From: Cristatella mucedo
Taxonomy: Eukaryota; Bryozoa; Phylactolaemata; Cristatellidae
Length of the DNA stretch: 64,000 nucleotides
NCBI GenBank assembly: GCA_009760855.2
Contig: WPIO01000046.1
Coordinates: 3,217,501 to 3,281,500, forward strand
Direction: 5' to 3'
Numbering within the stretch: the stretch's first letter is position 1; each line of letters starts with the position of its first letter. Below are positions 55,655-64,000 of the stretch, one piece after another. Under the pieces are notes generated by a model. The model ran no database searches, was not told the DNA's origin, and saw nothing but the letters and a program-made list of their open reading frames with translations. The position numbers and the translations under genes are program-made.

Positions 55655-55930
55655 GCGTGGAATGCCATTCAAGGTACGCTGTAAGCGCCGGCGAATCAAG
55701 GTGAGCAGCCGGCGTTGGCCTTCGCGTCACGGCACACTTCCGGACCTCATGGCCACGGCTCTTGCCGCCAGGAGCGCTGCCGGTGAGTTTCGTACCACCC
55801 TCTCGTCAGCGGCGCCGCTCTGCAACCGGACCTCATAATCGATAGTTGCTCACAAGTGGTAGTCATTGACTTCACGATGATGCATTTGATGCCGACGGTA
55901 CACTCAAGAAGGCGGCCGAAAAGCCGAAGC
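55655..55930 (+). mobile_element. Possible second R2-group endonuclease fragment
   Basis: In one frame QPDLIIDSCSQVVVIDFTMM is read near 55820, like PDLVIDNGTDLIIVDVTVPF of 32058-32770. The PD...D spacing is the same, but the flanks do not align well. Weak. Confidence 0.35.
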
Positions 55931-56598
55931 CGATAAGCGTCGCTCCGCGACGGCGTCGGCGTCGTCGCCCGGCGGCAGGCGCGCCCTTCGGGCCTGAAGC
56001 ACCTGAATTACCGCGCGCTCAGCGAACGGCTCTATACCGGCTGCGCGTCTCCGAAGCGGAAGCCGTCTGCGGCTCGGGTGACACGCTTCCGACCATAGAA
56101 CTCTGGGGTTGCCGCCGCTGCACCCACATTGGAGGAAAGGACCCGCCGGTCAATATTTTACGGACAATTCATTGTCATACGAGATGAGAGCGATGCTATG
56201 TGATGAGAGTGATGACAGAGAGACAGACAGATACGAAGATTACTTGAGCTCTGGGCCAACGTGAGCGTAGGAGACGAGAGAAAGTGAGAGCACTTCTGCT
56301 TTAATAACTGGGTCACGTGCAAACGCTCGCGCTCCCTACGACTTCCACCACTTCCGCCACTTCTGCCACCACGCCCGCTCGCGCTGAAGCCAGCACAGGG
56401 ATTTCTCGCCGCGAAGCCAAGCATCGGTGCCTAAGCTCGCGTCAGCAGCGTCGCGGCTCCGGCGCGGCTATTGCGCACGCCGAAACTATTAGGCTGAGAC
56501 ATCGGAGGGGCATCGGTGGCGTCCGTCCGGGCGGCGAGTTCTGCCAGAGCGTCGGGCTATCGCTCGCCGTGGGAGCATTGTCAGTGCTCTCCACCAGT

Positions 56599-56671
56599 TC
56601 TCGCTCTCTCTCGCTCTCTCTCGCTCTCTCTCGCTCTCTCCCGCTCTCTCCCTCTCTCTCGCTCTCTCTCG

Positions 56672-56751
<80 letters not shown>

Positions 56752-56847
56752 CTCTCTCGCTCTCTCTCGCTCTCTCTCGCTCTCTCTCGCTCTCTCTCGC
56801 TCTCTCTCGCTCTCTCTCGCTCTCTCTCGCTCTCTCTCGCTCTCTCT
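56599..56847. repeat. (CTCTCTCG)n octamer array
   Basis: About 30 units of TCTCTCGC with pure CT interruptions. The complementary GAGA-rich strand yields long Arg/Glu/Ser artefact frames. Confidence 0.96.
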
Positions 56848-57600
56848 TTTTCTTTCTTTCCCTCCGTCGCCCCGCCGCTTCCGGGGCGACGCCACGCGTT
56901 CACACTGTTCGCAAGCCAGCCGGTTTCGTCGCTGAGCGCGGGCCCAACGGCGGCCGGCCGTCAGCGTCGGGCGATTGGGCGACGCTTGCACAATCCAATT
57001 CGTTGGCCCATTCGCCACAAAAGCCCACGCATCGCATTCCGTCACATTTGGCTACACAAGAAAAGCCCCTCTGTGCTTCGGCGGCGCGCGCGTCGTGCTG
57101 ACGCGCGCGCGCCGAGGCGGCAGAGAACAACACCGTGGCAGCGAGTCGGACGTGCACCGGCTTCGCGCGGCGTCGTGGCCGCGAGCGCGCTCGACGCGCT
57201 TGCGGCCACGACTCCGACTCTCGGGTCATCATTGTAGTCGGCACACCAAGCGAAAGCAGCCAGGCTGAGCTCGCGGAGGACCGCCAGGTGCGGCGGCGGC
57301 GGCGGCGACTGTCGGTGAAGTCCGTCCTTCGGAGCAGCTCTAGTCGCGACCGCCGCAACGAAGCGAGCGAGCGCAAGCACGGCGAGGCGCACTCTCGCTT
57401 GCGCTCCCGCGCCGCCGCGACACCGTGACGACGGTCCGACTGGCTGCTTGCTGCACTCGCCGGCCCCGGAGTGCGCGTCCGCTCCGACGCGACTCCGCTC
57501 CCCGTGGCGGAGGAGCTAGCGCGCGCGGCGCCGACGCCCGTGAGCGTACGGGCAGCCGCGTTCGTTGGCGATCGCGAGGGCCGCGCGCTCGTCTCTAGCG

Positions 57601-57665
<65 letters not shown>
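57601..57665. repeat. (CT)n microsatellite
   Basis: Pure CT run within CpG-rich DNA, about 315 bp before the candidate first exon. Confidence 0.97.
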
Positions 57666-57668
<3 letters not shown>

Positions 57669-57979
57669 GTCGTTAGAGGCACGCGAAGGAGGCCATCGTA
57701 GGGGAATCGATTGCTTCCCCTCGCTGGGCCAGTCGCTAGTCTCCCGAGCGGGCCGCTGCCGCTACGGCCGCAGCCTCCGCCGCCGCCCAGCCGAGCGTGC
57801 TCTGGTGCCGACGCGGTAACCAAGCAGCGTCATTCGTCCGGCCTACGCACACCGACTTGACCCCATCCACGATGACCCACGCGCCAGGCTCACTCCCGCC
57901 TCGCCGCGCCTGCTTTCCAGACTGCGGCCTCTCAAAGTCCAGTGAATCCACCCGGACTCCGCGGACGCCGTTGACGGGA

Positions 57980-58040
57980 ATGAGCACGGTCGCGCACGGA
58001 GCGGCGGACCCGGAGCGGCCCTACTTCAGACGGCCCGTCG
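57980..58040 (+). CDS. Candidate first coding exon of the TRADD-like gene
   Basis: ATG at 57980 opens MSTVAHGAADPERPYFRRPV and ends at a good donor (GTCG|GTAAGG) in phase 1. That fits the acceptor at 60071, so the product would read ...RRPV-G-KIGVYIDV. CpG-rich context fits a first exon. No homology evidence. Confidence 0.35.
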
Positions 58041-61000
58041 GTAAGGTCGGCGCTTCGCGCCGCAGCGGCGCCGGTGCCGATACGCCAACGGAGGGAGCGT
58101 CGTGGTGGCGCGCGCGCCACCACGACGCTCCACGACTCGTTCGTTCGCAATTGTTTCTCGGCCGAGGCCGCGTCCGTGCTCGGGCGGGCGCGGCGCCTTC
58201 TCAGCAGCAGGCGCCGCTTCCTCTCGGCGTCAACGGCGTCACGTCGCCGCAGACCGCCCTCGGCAGCAGGCGCCGCACGCTCGAGCGGTCTCGCCGCAGC
58301 CGCATTGATTGCGCGCTACGGATGTCAAGTCAATCGCTTGCGGAAATCGCGACGCACCTAATACTGATTAGCGTAGCAAGAATAATAATTACAGTTGGAC
58401 TATTGTATAGCGCCCTCATCGGCTTGGCGCGCTCGCTACAGTCAGCCACGCTCGTTGACGACGAGGCTTAGCGGAGGGTTTAGCGGAGCGTTTACGAGAG
58501 GCTGAGGCTCGACGCAACTGCCGACCATCGGTAGGCGACTTCGACGGCGTCCGTCCGCACCTCCCTCCGTGCGTATAACTTTCGCCGTCGGTCGGTTCCG
58601 AGCTCAGGTCAGGGATCCCGAGGTCAGGGATCCCGAGGTCAGGGATCCCGAGGTCAGGGATCTTTTGGTCGGAGTGCGGAGAATTTCCGCGCAAGACGCG
58701 GAATCTTGCCGCACTCCACAGAGCAGACACTTTGGAGAACTCGATTGGCCGACGGGTGCGCGTCGTGTTACCGTAAACCGCAGCAAACCGTGCAAATCAG
58801 ATCCGCATCAAATGCAACGGAAATAGTCTTTTAGAAGTTCCGATTGCGATAACGTATCACACAATGAGTTAATTTTTTGCACGAACGCATGCAATATCTA
58901 GTCTTTGCACACGCGCTCTGCGACGCGCTGGCCCGCAACAGCCCGGCGGTGGCGTTCGCGGTAGTGTCCGGTTTGCCGTCGTATCCGCGGCCTCTGCAGT
59001 CCACTGCTCACGAGACGCACTGCACCGCGGCTGGGCACGGTTATGGGCACGACGAAAATTCAGCGGCTTGATAAGAAATGCAATAAAAATTGGACTAGCG
59101 AGCACGACCGGTCAGCGGGGCAGGTCAACGTCGTAGCACGCAGGCTGAGAGCATCTCTTGCGCGAGAGTACTCCGCCGCCGGTGGCGCCGGCGGCGCGTC
59201 TAGGCCGTATGTTTTAAGCGATGGTCTCTAAGCCGCTTCGTGTTTGCCGGCGCGATGGTGCGACGCAAAGGCTCTCAGCAAAAGACGCACTGCGTTCCTT
59301 CCAGATTTCCGATCGCCCGAGTCTTTTCTGCTCCTGTGTGCTTTGCTTTGCTAATCTGTACACGATTCAGCGCGTGCTGCTTGTCAGAGGTCTTACTAGC
59401 TGAGCGTCTCCTTGTTTGCCTTAGCGTACTTAGAGCGATACTTGTTTGCTTTTGCATGCTTGACGCCGCGCGTGTCACTAGCTCTCAGTTATTGATTCTC
59501 TAGCAGCTAGTCTCGCACAGTCTTGCTTGGATAGAGATTTCACTGCTCTCCTAGGGCGCTGTGCGAAAGACCTCACACTGCTATTATTGTTATTATTGTT
59601 GCTGTTACTATAGTTATGAAATATCGATAAAAACGCAGCTCGCTGCTGACGCCTGTCAGCCTGCGTCGTGTCCGCTAGCGGAGTAACGTTCGCAAAGGCT
59701 CTTCTTTCTACTGGCATGCACATGAGGCTTTTCAACTCAGCTAATCTTCGCTTTACTTAAATCAGCGCCCGCGGCGGGGGGGGGGGCGAGGATGTAAATT
59801 CACCATCGGCGTCTCGAACCTTCGATTTCCCCCGCCGCAGCCACTTCGGCGGCGGAGGCGGCGGCGGCGGCAGCTTCTTCGCGAGTGCGAGGCCGTTCGA
59901 CCGAGCGCGGCAGTCGGAGCTCCGAACGACCTGCAGCGGCGGCGGCGGCGGCGGGCTGGTCGCCGCCGCCGCCGCTTCCGCCGCTCGTCTGAGCTGCTCG
60001 CTCGCTCGCTCGCGCGCGCATTCGGTAGTCGGCGTCGACGCTCACCGGCACCCGCGCGCCGCGTCGCTAAGGCAAAATCGGAGTCTACATCGACGTGATG
60101 GAGGCGGGGGCGCACCAGGGCTCGGAGCGCTACTACATGACGCTCGTCACCGAGGTGCTGGCGCGAGAGCTCAACGGCCGGAGCAAGGTGGAGCTACGCG
60201 GTGCGTTCGAGGAGCGGCGCGCGCTCGACGGCTGCACGATCGAGGAGTTCCGGGACGGTGAGGCTGCTGCGCGTGCTTGCACCGGCGCGTGCCCCGGTGC
60301 GTGCCCGCGACGGAAGGCGGACGCATTCGGCCGCCGCGAAGCATCGCACCGGGGCTGCAAGCGCGCCGAGCCGGAACCGCGCGAGTCGCGTGGCGCTCGA
60401 CGCAAACGTCCATCGTTTACGAATCTTTGGAGCTTGTCTGTCGCTTGTCCTTTGGTTGAGCGCTTCTGCCGCCGCCGCCGTGCGGTTTGACCTAGAGAGT
60501 AAGATACTCGCCATTAACTGCCGTGCGCGTCCGCCAGTTGCGTCGGTCGCGTGGGCGCACGCGCGAGTTCGTGCGAGTCCGTATGGTGCGCAACCGTCTC
60601 AGAAATTCGCTCGAAACAGCCGCGCCTCTTCGCGGGTCGATTTCGAGAGGCGTCCAGCAGCGCTGGCGTTCCCAGGCAGCGGGCGCCCGCGCGGTCAGCG
60701 GATACTTCGGATCACCCGCCGCCGCCGCAGTCGCCGCCGCCGAGGGCAATGGTGCCTCGTTGGTGTGGACGTCGGCGAACCCGAACTCGCTCGAGTCGAT
60801 AGAAGTGCGAGTAGAGTGATGTAATAACTCAATGCTCGCGCTGCTAGCGGCCATCTCGCCGCGGCGCGCTCGCGGGAAGAGATGCGGCGGCGCTCGGCCG
60901 CCAGCTTCTCCTCCGCAGCGTCGATCTCTCGCCGATCTACTCAATTTCTATGCTTTCTAGAGAGAGATAGCAGACTTTGATAAGTGACTCGCATGCACGA

Positions 61001-61353
61001 CTTTTAGCCGATATCCTTCGTCATTTTTTATTCGTTTTCAATGGCTGTCATTTAGCGCGTCAATCTCCCATTCGCGCGTTTGTGCTGTTGGCCAAGGCTC
61101 GCTTTTCACCGTGCCTTGACAAAGTTGCGATTGTTGCCGCTTTCACGACGAAGCAGGCCACCGACCGGAACACTCATTCAGTACCCTGACCGTCCATTGG
61201 CTTTTGAGAAAAAGGCACCAGCCATTCATTCACGGTTCATGGCAGAGAAGAAGAGAAAGGAGAAGAGAATGACGTCAGCGTCGTTTACCAATTTCAGAAC
61301 TGTGTGCATGCGGGTACGCGCCCTGACTTCTCAGAAACCTACTTAGGCTGACG

Positions 61354-61432
<79 letters not shown>

Positions 61433-62186
61433 GAAAGAACTTGTCAAATTACGGAGAAACTGGAGGCCGTCTGCAGTGGAAATGTACGGTGAAAAAAAGA
61501 CCATCTCAAGCAGTAAGTGATCCTGAAATATTCGGGTCATCGATACAGCATTTGAACCGACTGAACAATCGAGACGGCTCTTCCTGTGGCGTCAATGCAG
61601 GGCTCTAAAGCCTCGCCTTCAAATTGCCATATACTGGGCCCAATTACGGCAAGCTGCTTGAATGAATGCGCACATTTAAGACTGCAAGTTATTGCGCCTA
61701 GTACAACCGTTTCGGCAAGCCTCAGATAAAAAATAAATAAAATAATAAATTTACATAGCACCCTCAGATAACTTAATCTCTTTCTCGGCACTTTGCCGAG
61801 AAAGAGACGCGCCGGTCGAGCGCACGCGCTCGCGCGAACTGCGCCGGCCCGGTCGGCTCAAGTCGTGCGCTGCCCGCTCCACGACACGCTGGCGCGCCGC
61901 TCTCGCGAGCGATTCCAACGCTTTTCCGTCGGCGACCGCTCAGGCATCGTCATGGTGGTGAGCGTCGGCTCGGCGGAGCACTTGGACGCACTCTGGGCCA
62001 GCCATAAGCTGGGCAAGCTGAGCGCCGCGGCGCAGGGCGCACTGCTCTCCGAGGACGTGCTGAGCGCTCTGCGCACGCCGACGCTGACCATCCGCTGCAA
62101 GCTGTGGGAGGACGAGTACAGGGCGTGCCGCGACGAGCTGGACAAGCACGGCGCCGCCCTCCTCCTCCTCGAACCGAGCGAGCGCG
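57980..62186 (+). CDS. TRADD-like N-terminal domain protein, 5' exons (3' end outside window)
   Basis: Proposed exons are 57980-58040, 60072-60257 and 61944-62186, all joined through phase 1 introns, giving 163 residues so far. The core runs RYYMTLVTEVLARELNGRSK, TIEEFRDG, then IVMVVSVGSAEHLDALWASH and LTIRCKLWEDEYRACRDELD. The pattern (a helix, then strand, then 'LDALW..HK.GKL' helix, then strand with E-Y..C..EL) resembles the N-terminal domain of TRADD and the TRADD-like N-domains of invertebrate proteins. In vertebrates this domain binds TRAF2 at TNF receptors; the role here is unknown. No death domain lies within the window. The second and third exons are well supported by their codon character and splice sites; the first is supported mainly by phase. 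An alternative start is ATG 60098. The third exon could also read on into a Pro-rich tail. Confidence 0.55.
58094..58131. repeat. 38-bp perfect palindrome
   Basis: GGAGCGTCGTGGTGGCGCG is followed at once by its reverse complement, without spacer, centred at 58112/58113, 53 bp after the candidate donor at 58041. Confidence 0.97.
58606..58662. repeat. 15-bp tandem repeat, 3.8 copies
   Basis: AGGTCAGGGATCCCG starts at 58606, 58621, 58636 and 58651. Internal GGGATCCC makes each unit partly palindromic. Confidence 0.95.
58663..60071 (+). other. Intron of the TRADD-like gene, unassigned
   Basis: A LINE-A-like tail at 59540-59605 (TAGGGCGCTGTGCGAAAG, then TATTATTG). From 59765 the DNA is CpG- and GGC-rich, so a second promoter at the 60098 ATG is possible. 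Confidence 0.4.
60072..60257 (+). CDS. TRADD-like gene, second exon (or first, from ATG 60098)
   Basis: After GTCGCTAAG the frame reads KIGVYIDVMEAGAHQGSERY and continues to CTIEEFRD with donor GACG|GTGAGG. If the acceptor is not used, ATG 60098 (ATGGAGGCG) would start translation. Confidence 0.6.
61358..61432. repeat. (GA)n microsatellite
   Basis: Pure GA run ending GGGGGAAAG. Confidence 0.97.
61735..61795 (-). mobile_element. LINE-A 3' tail, cut at a foldback
   Basis: AATAATAAATTTACATAGCA, CCCTCAGATAACTTAATC and TCTTTCTCGGCACTTTG are the - strand LINE-A terminus. The match stops where the inverted copy begins. Confidence 0.7.
61778..61806. repeat. 13-bp perfect inverted repeat, 3-nt spacer
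   Basis: CTCTTTCTCGGCA - CTT - TGCCGAGAAAGAG, at the junction of the LINE-A tail and GC-rich DNA. Confidence 0.95.
61944..62186 (+). CDS. TRADD-like gene, third exon
   Basis: The acceptor ACCGCTCAG adds GC to complete a Gly, then IVMVVSVGSAEHLDALW to LLLLEPSER. The donor is GCG|GTAAGC at 62187, phase 1. Read-through gives Gln and Pro runs and a stop at 62372. Confidence 0.62.
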
Positions 62187-62313
62187 GTAAGCAGCAGCAG
62201 CAGCCGCCGCCGCCACCGCCAATGGCGCCACCGCCGCCAGAAGGCGCCTCTCCCTCGCCGCCGCCGCCGCCGCCGCCGCCGCCAGAGTGCCTCCCTCGCC
62301 GCGCTGGGGCGCC

Positions 62314-62369
62314 CAATCGGACCGCTCGTGCCGAGTCACTTCCGTCACTCGGCACGAGCGGTCCGATTG
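62314..62369. repeat. 23-bp perfect inverted repeat, 10-nt spacer
   Basis: CAATCGGACCGCTCGTGCCG (plus AGT) at 62314-62336 is exactly reversed at 62347-62369. It lies directly after the Pro-codon run following exon 3 of the TRADD-like gene. Confidence 0.97.
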
Positions 62370-62434
62370 CATGACAGAAGCTCGCGATGTCTCATGTCGA
62401 GGCGGGGTTGACCCGCGGGTTAAGATACTCGCCT

Positions 62435-62512
62435 TATACGACCGAGCCCTGAGGCATACATGAAGGACCTGAATAAAGTGTCAGTTCTCTTAGGGTGCTG
62501 TACGTATGAATT
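62435..62512 (+). mobile_element. SINE1 3' half
   Basis: CGAGCCCTGAGGCATACATG, GACCTGAATAAAGTGTCAG and TTAGGGTGCTGTACGTATGA match the SINE1 second half on the + strand. The (AT)n array starts right at its end. Confidence 0.75.
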
Positions 62513-62515
62513 ATG

Positions 62516-62538
62516 CATATATATATATATCGATCACC

Positions 62539-62586
<48 letters not shown>

Positions 62587-62590
62587 CACC

Positions 62591-62643
<53 letters not shown>

Positions 62644-62684
62644 TCGATCACCAGATATATATATATATATATATATATATATCG
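62516..62684. repeat. (AT)n microsatellite punctuated by CGATCACCAG
   Basis: TA runs are interrupted three times (near 62530, 62582, 62644) by the same decamer CGATCACCAG. The last run ends ATCGGGTGATACTGG. Confidence 0.95.
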
Positions 62685-62894
62685 GGTGATACTGGAAAAT
62701 TGAATGTCTAGACAGGGCGCTTGCGCGCGGACCCAATGCGTGCGACGGCCGGACGTCCGGGGACCTCCTATCGTTTCAAACTCGGACGCGTTGGTCCGGC
62801 GTTGGTCCAGCCGATGCCGAACACTTTGATTGGCTGACAGTAAATCGTCTTGAGACAAAACGCCTTCGCGCGTAATCGCGACCCTCTGGTTGCT

Positions 62895-63560
62895 CGAATG
62901 TAATGTAATGTATAGTATCTCCGTCTGTAACTCCACAAAGTCATAAAGACTATGTGGGTGTTACGCAGGAGAGTTTTGTATAGCGCAATCACAGCCTAGG
63001 CGGCTTTTGGTACGCATTCGGTGGCCAACAGACTTCGTCTCACGCATCAAAGAGAAAGTGGGAAGCATAGCAGAGTCAGGAGAGCAGTTGAGGTAGTGAG
63101 TAGCACAGAAGTAGCAGCTCAGGACCGCTGAAAAGGATTAACCATAGTCGGCAGTAGGAGAGTAGTTGTCGTTGCGTAAGAATTGCGGAAGCGAGTTCCA
63201 AAGTCTAGGACCTGCAGAGCTAAAGCTTCTGTCGCCGATGGTCTTTAAGCGGAGGAATGGAACAGCTAAATTATTGTCCGCACAGGACCTGAGGGCGCGA
63301 ACCGGCTGAAACTGCTGCAGCAGTTCAGCTAGGTACGAAGGAGCCAAGCCGTGGCGGGCCTTGTGGGTCAGCGTAAGAACCTTGCTCTGGATCCGTTGCT
63401 CAACTGGCATCCATCCTAGCTCTTTCAGCGGAGGTGACACGTGCTCAAACCGCTGGGACTTGAAGACTAGCCTTGCAGCCATATTTGTAGTCGGCTGCAG
63501 TGGTTAATAGCTTTCTTTGGCAGCCCAGCCACAAAGGAATTGCAATAGTCAAGCCGAGAC
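62895..63560 (-). mobile_element. LINE-B (L2-like) 3' end, well preserved
   Basis: - strand: MAARLVFKSQRFEHVSPPLK, ELGWMPVEQRIQSKVLTLTH, KARHGLAPSYLAELLQQFQP and GPRLWNSLPQFLRNDNYS. The 3' terminus GTGATTGCGCTATACAAAAC follows and ends in TACATTACATTACATT. Very similar to 10403-11110, so both inserted fairly recently. Confidence 0.9.
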
Positions 63561-64000
63561 AGAACTTAGAAGATAGTTAAATATCAGCGGAAAGAAGGCA
63601 AAGCGAAGACGAATGCGTCGCAAGACCTTCCGCCCTCCTGAAGCTGCAGCTACTCTCGGGCAACGGGAGAGCGAAAGCGCACGCTCGCTGGTGCGCCTCC
63701 CCTCTGACTCTCGCTGCCGCACGCTGGATGAGGTTCCGGGCGTGGCCGCGCTCGGCCTGCAACGCGAAACGACGCCAGCGCTACGATTATTCCGAGGGAG
63801 AGCGAGTGCTGCCAAGACGAGGATTGAATGGGTCCGCTGTGACAACTTACGCTGGTGCAGTGTTTCGTTTCTCAAGACCGGGCAGCGGCGACGAGACACG
63901 GGTACGCCTAGCCGCCTGATGGACAGACAGCTGTCCGGCACTAAAAGACTCGATGGAAATAAAATAACGAACGACTTAGCATGGACAGTAGTGATCCCCT
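63561..64000. other. Window end, unassigned
   Basis: A - strand open frame (63549-63941) shows no family likeness. The next exon of the TRADD-like gene was sought here and not found. Confidence 0.4.

Larger units (their letters stand above)
55931..57979. other. CpG-rich region, probable promoter area
   Basis: Dense CG dinucleotides, except in the CT arrays. A stop-free frame 55873-56187 without ATG and several Arg-rich frames show no family likeness. The position just before the candidate first exon at 57980 suggests promoter DNA. Inference only. Confidence 0.4.
60258..61943 (+). other. Intron of the TRADD-like gene
   Basis: CpG-rich to about 60930, then ordinary. It contains the GA microsatellite 61358-61432, a LINE-A tail (61735-61795) and the foldback 61778-61806. 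No extra exon is supported. Confidence 0.45.

Noticed and set aside
56317..57237. 306-codon open frame and its antisense partners over the CpG-rich region
   Set aside because: Mostly (CTCTCTCG)n translated as Ser/Leu/Ala/Arg; the rest lacks any domain and results from GC-rich DNA with few stops.
60500..62434. 13-mer TAAGATACTCGCC shared between 60500-60512 and 62422-62434
   Set aside because: A match of this length is expected by chance many times in 64 kb and the flanks do not align.

Overview
The window reads as one stretch of an invertebrate metazoan nuclear genome. Genes are broken by GT-AG introns into short exons. Between them lie several dozen decayed retrotransposon copies, tRNA-derived SINEs, a DNA transposon and many long microsatellites. 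There is no bacterial or organellar signature, and no rRNA or free-standing tRNA gene. The species cannot be named from sequence alone. Only three host genes can be supported, all on the + strand, and most of the remaining bases are mobile-element debris or low-complexity DNA.

Layout. (1) 1-8142: the 3' six exons of NUBP1 (NBP35), a cytosolic Fe-S cluster assembly P-loop NTPase; its N-terminal exons lie before the window. (2) 8143-33302: a transposon field. It holds two copies of one long LTR (one a solo LTR with a 4-bp target duplication), L2-like LINEs of two subfamilies (called LINE-A and LINE-B here, by their different 3' ends), SINEs, a Ty3/Gypsy pol remnant, a 780-bp GA-rich microsatellite block and an R2-like LINE tail. 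(3) 33303-43129: a complete three-exon PPM1K-like gene (mitochondrial PP2C phosphatase, 380 residues) with all catalytic motifs. (4) 43130-56000: more transposons, including a decayed ZMYM1-like hAT element at 45335-48854 with a perfect 8-bp target duplication. (5) 56000-64000: CpG-rich DNA with CT octamer arrays and the first exons of a gene whose product resembles the TRADD N-terminal domain. This gene sits among unusually perfect foldback repeats and runs off the window.

The genes do not form an operon or an evident pathway: NUBP1 acts in cytosolic Fe-S assembly, PPM1K in mitochondrial branched-chain amino acid catabolism, and the third gene possibly in death or immune signalling. The mobile elements do relate to each other. 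SINE1 carries the same 3' tail as LINE-A, which suggests it is mobilised by LINE-A, and the two large AT microsatellites begin exactly at SINE1 3' ends. SINE2 and SINE3 share a body but have different tRNA-like heads. I found no convincing undescribed system. The best leads are the TRADD-like gene with its foldback junctions, the SINE/LINE partnership, and the SINE-seeded microsatellites.
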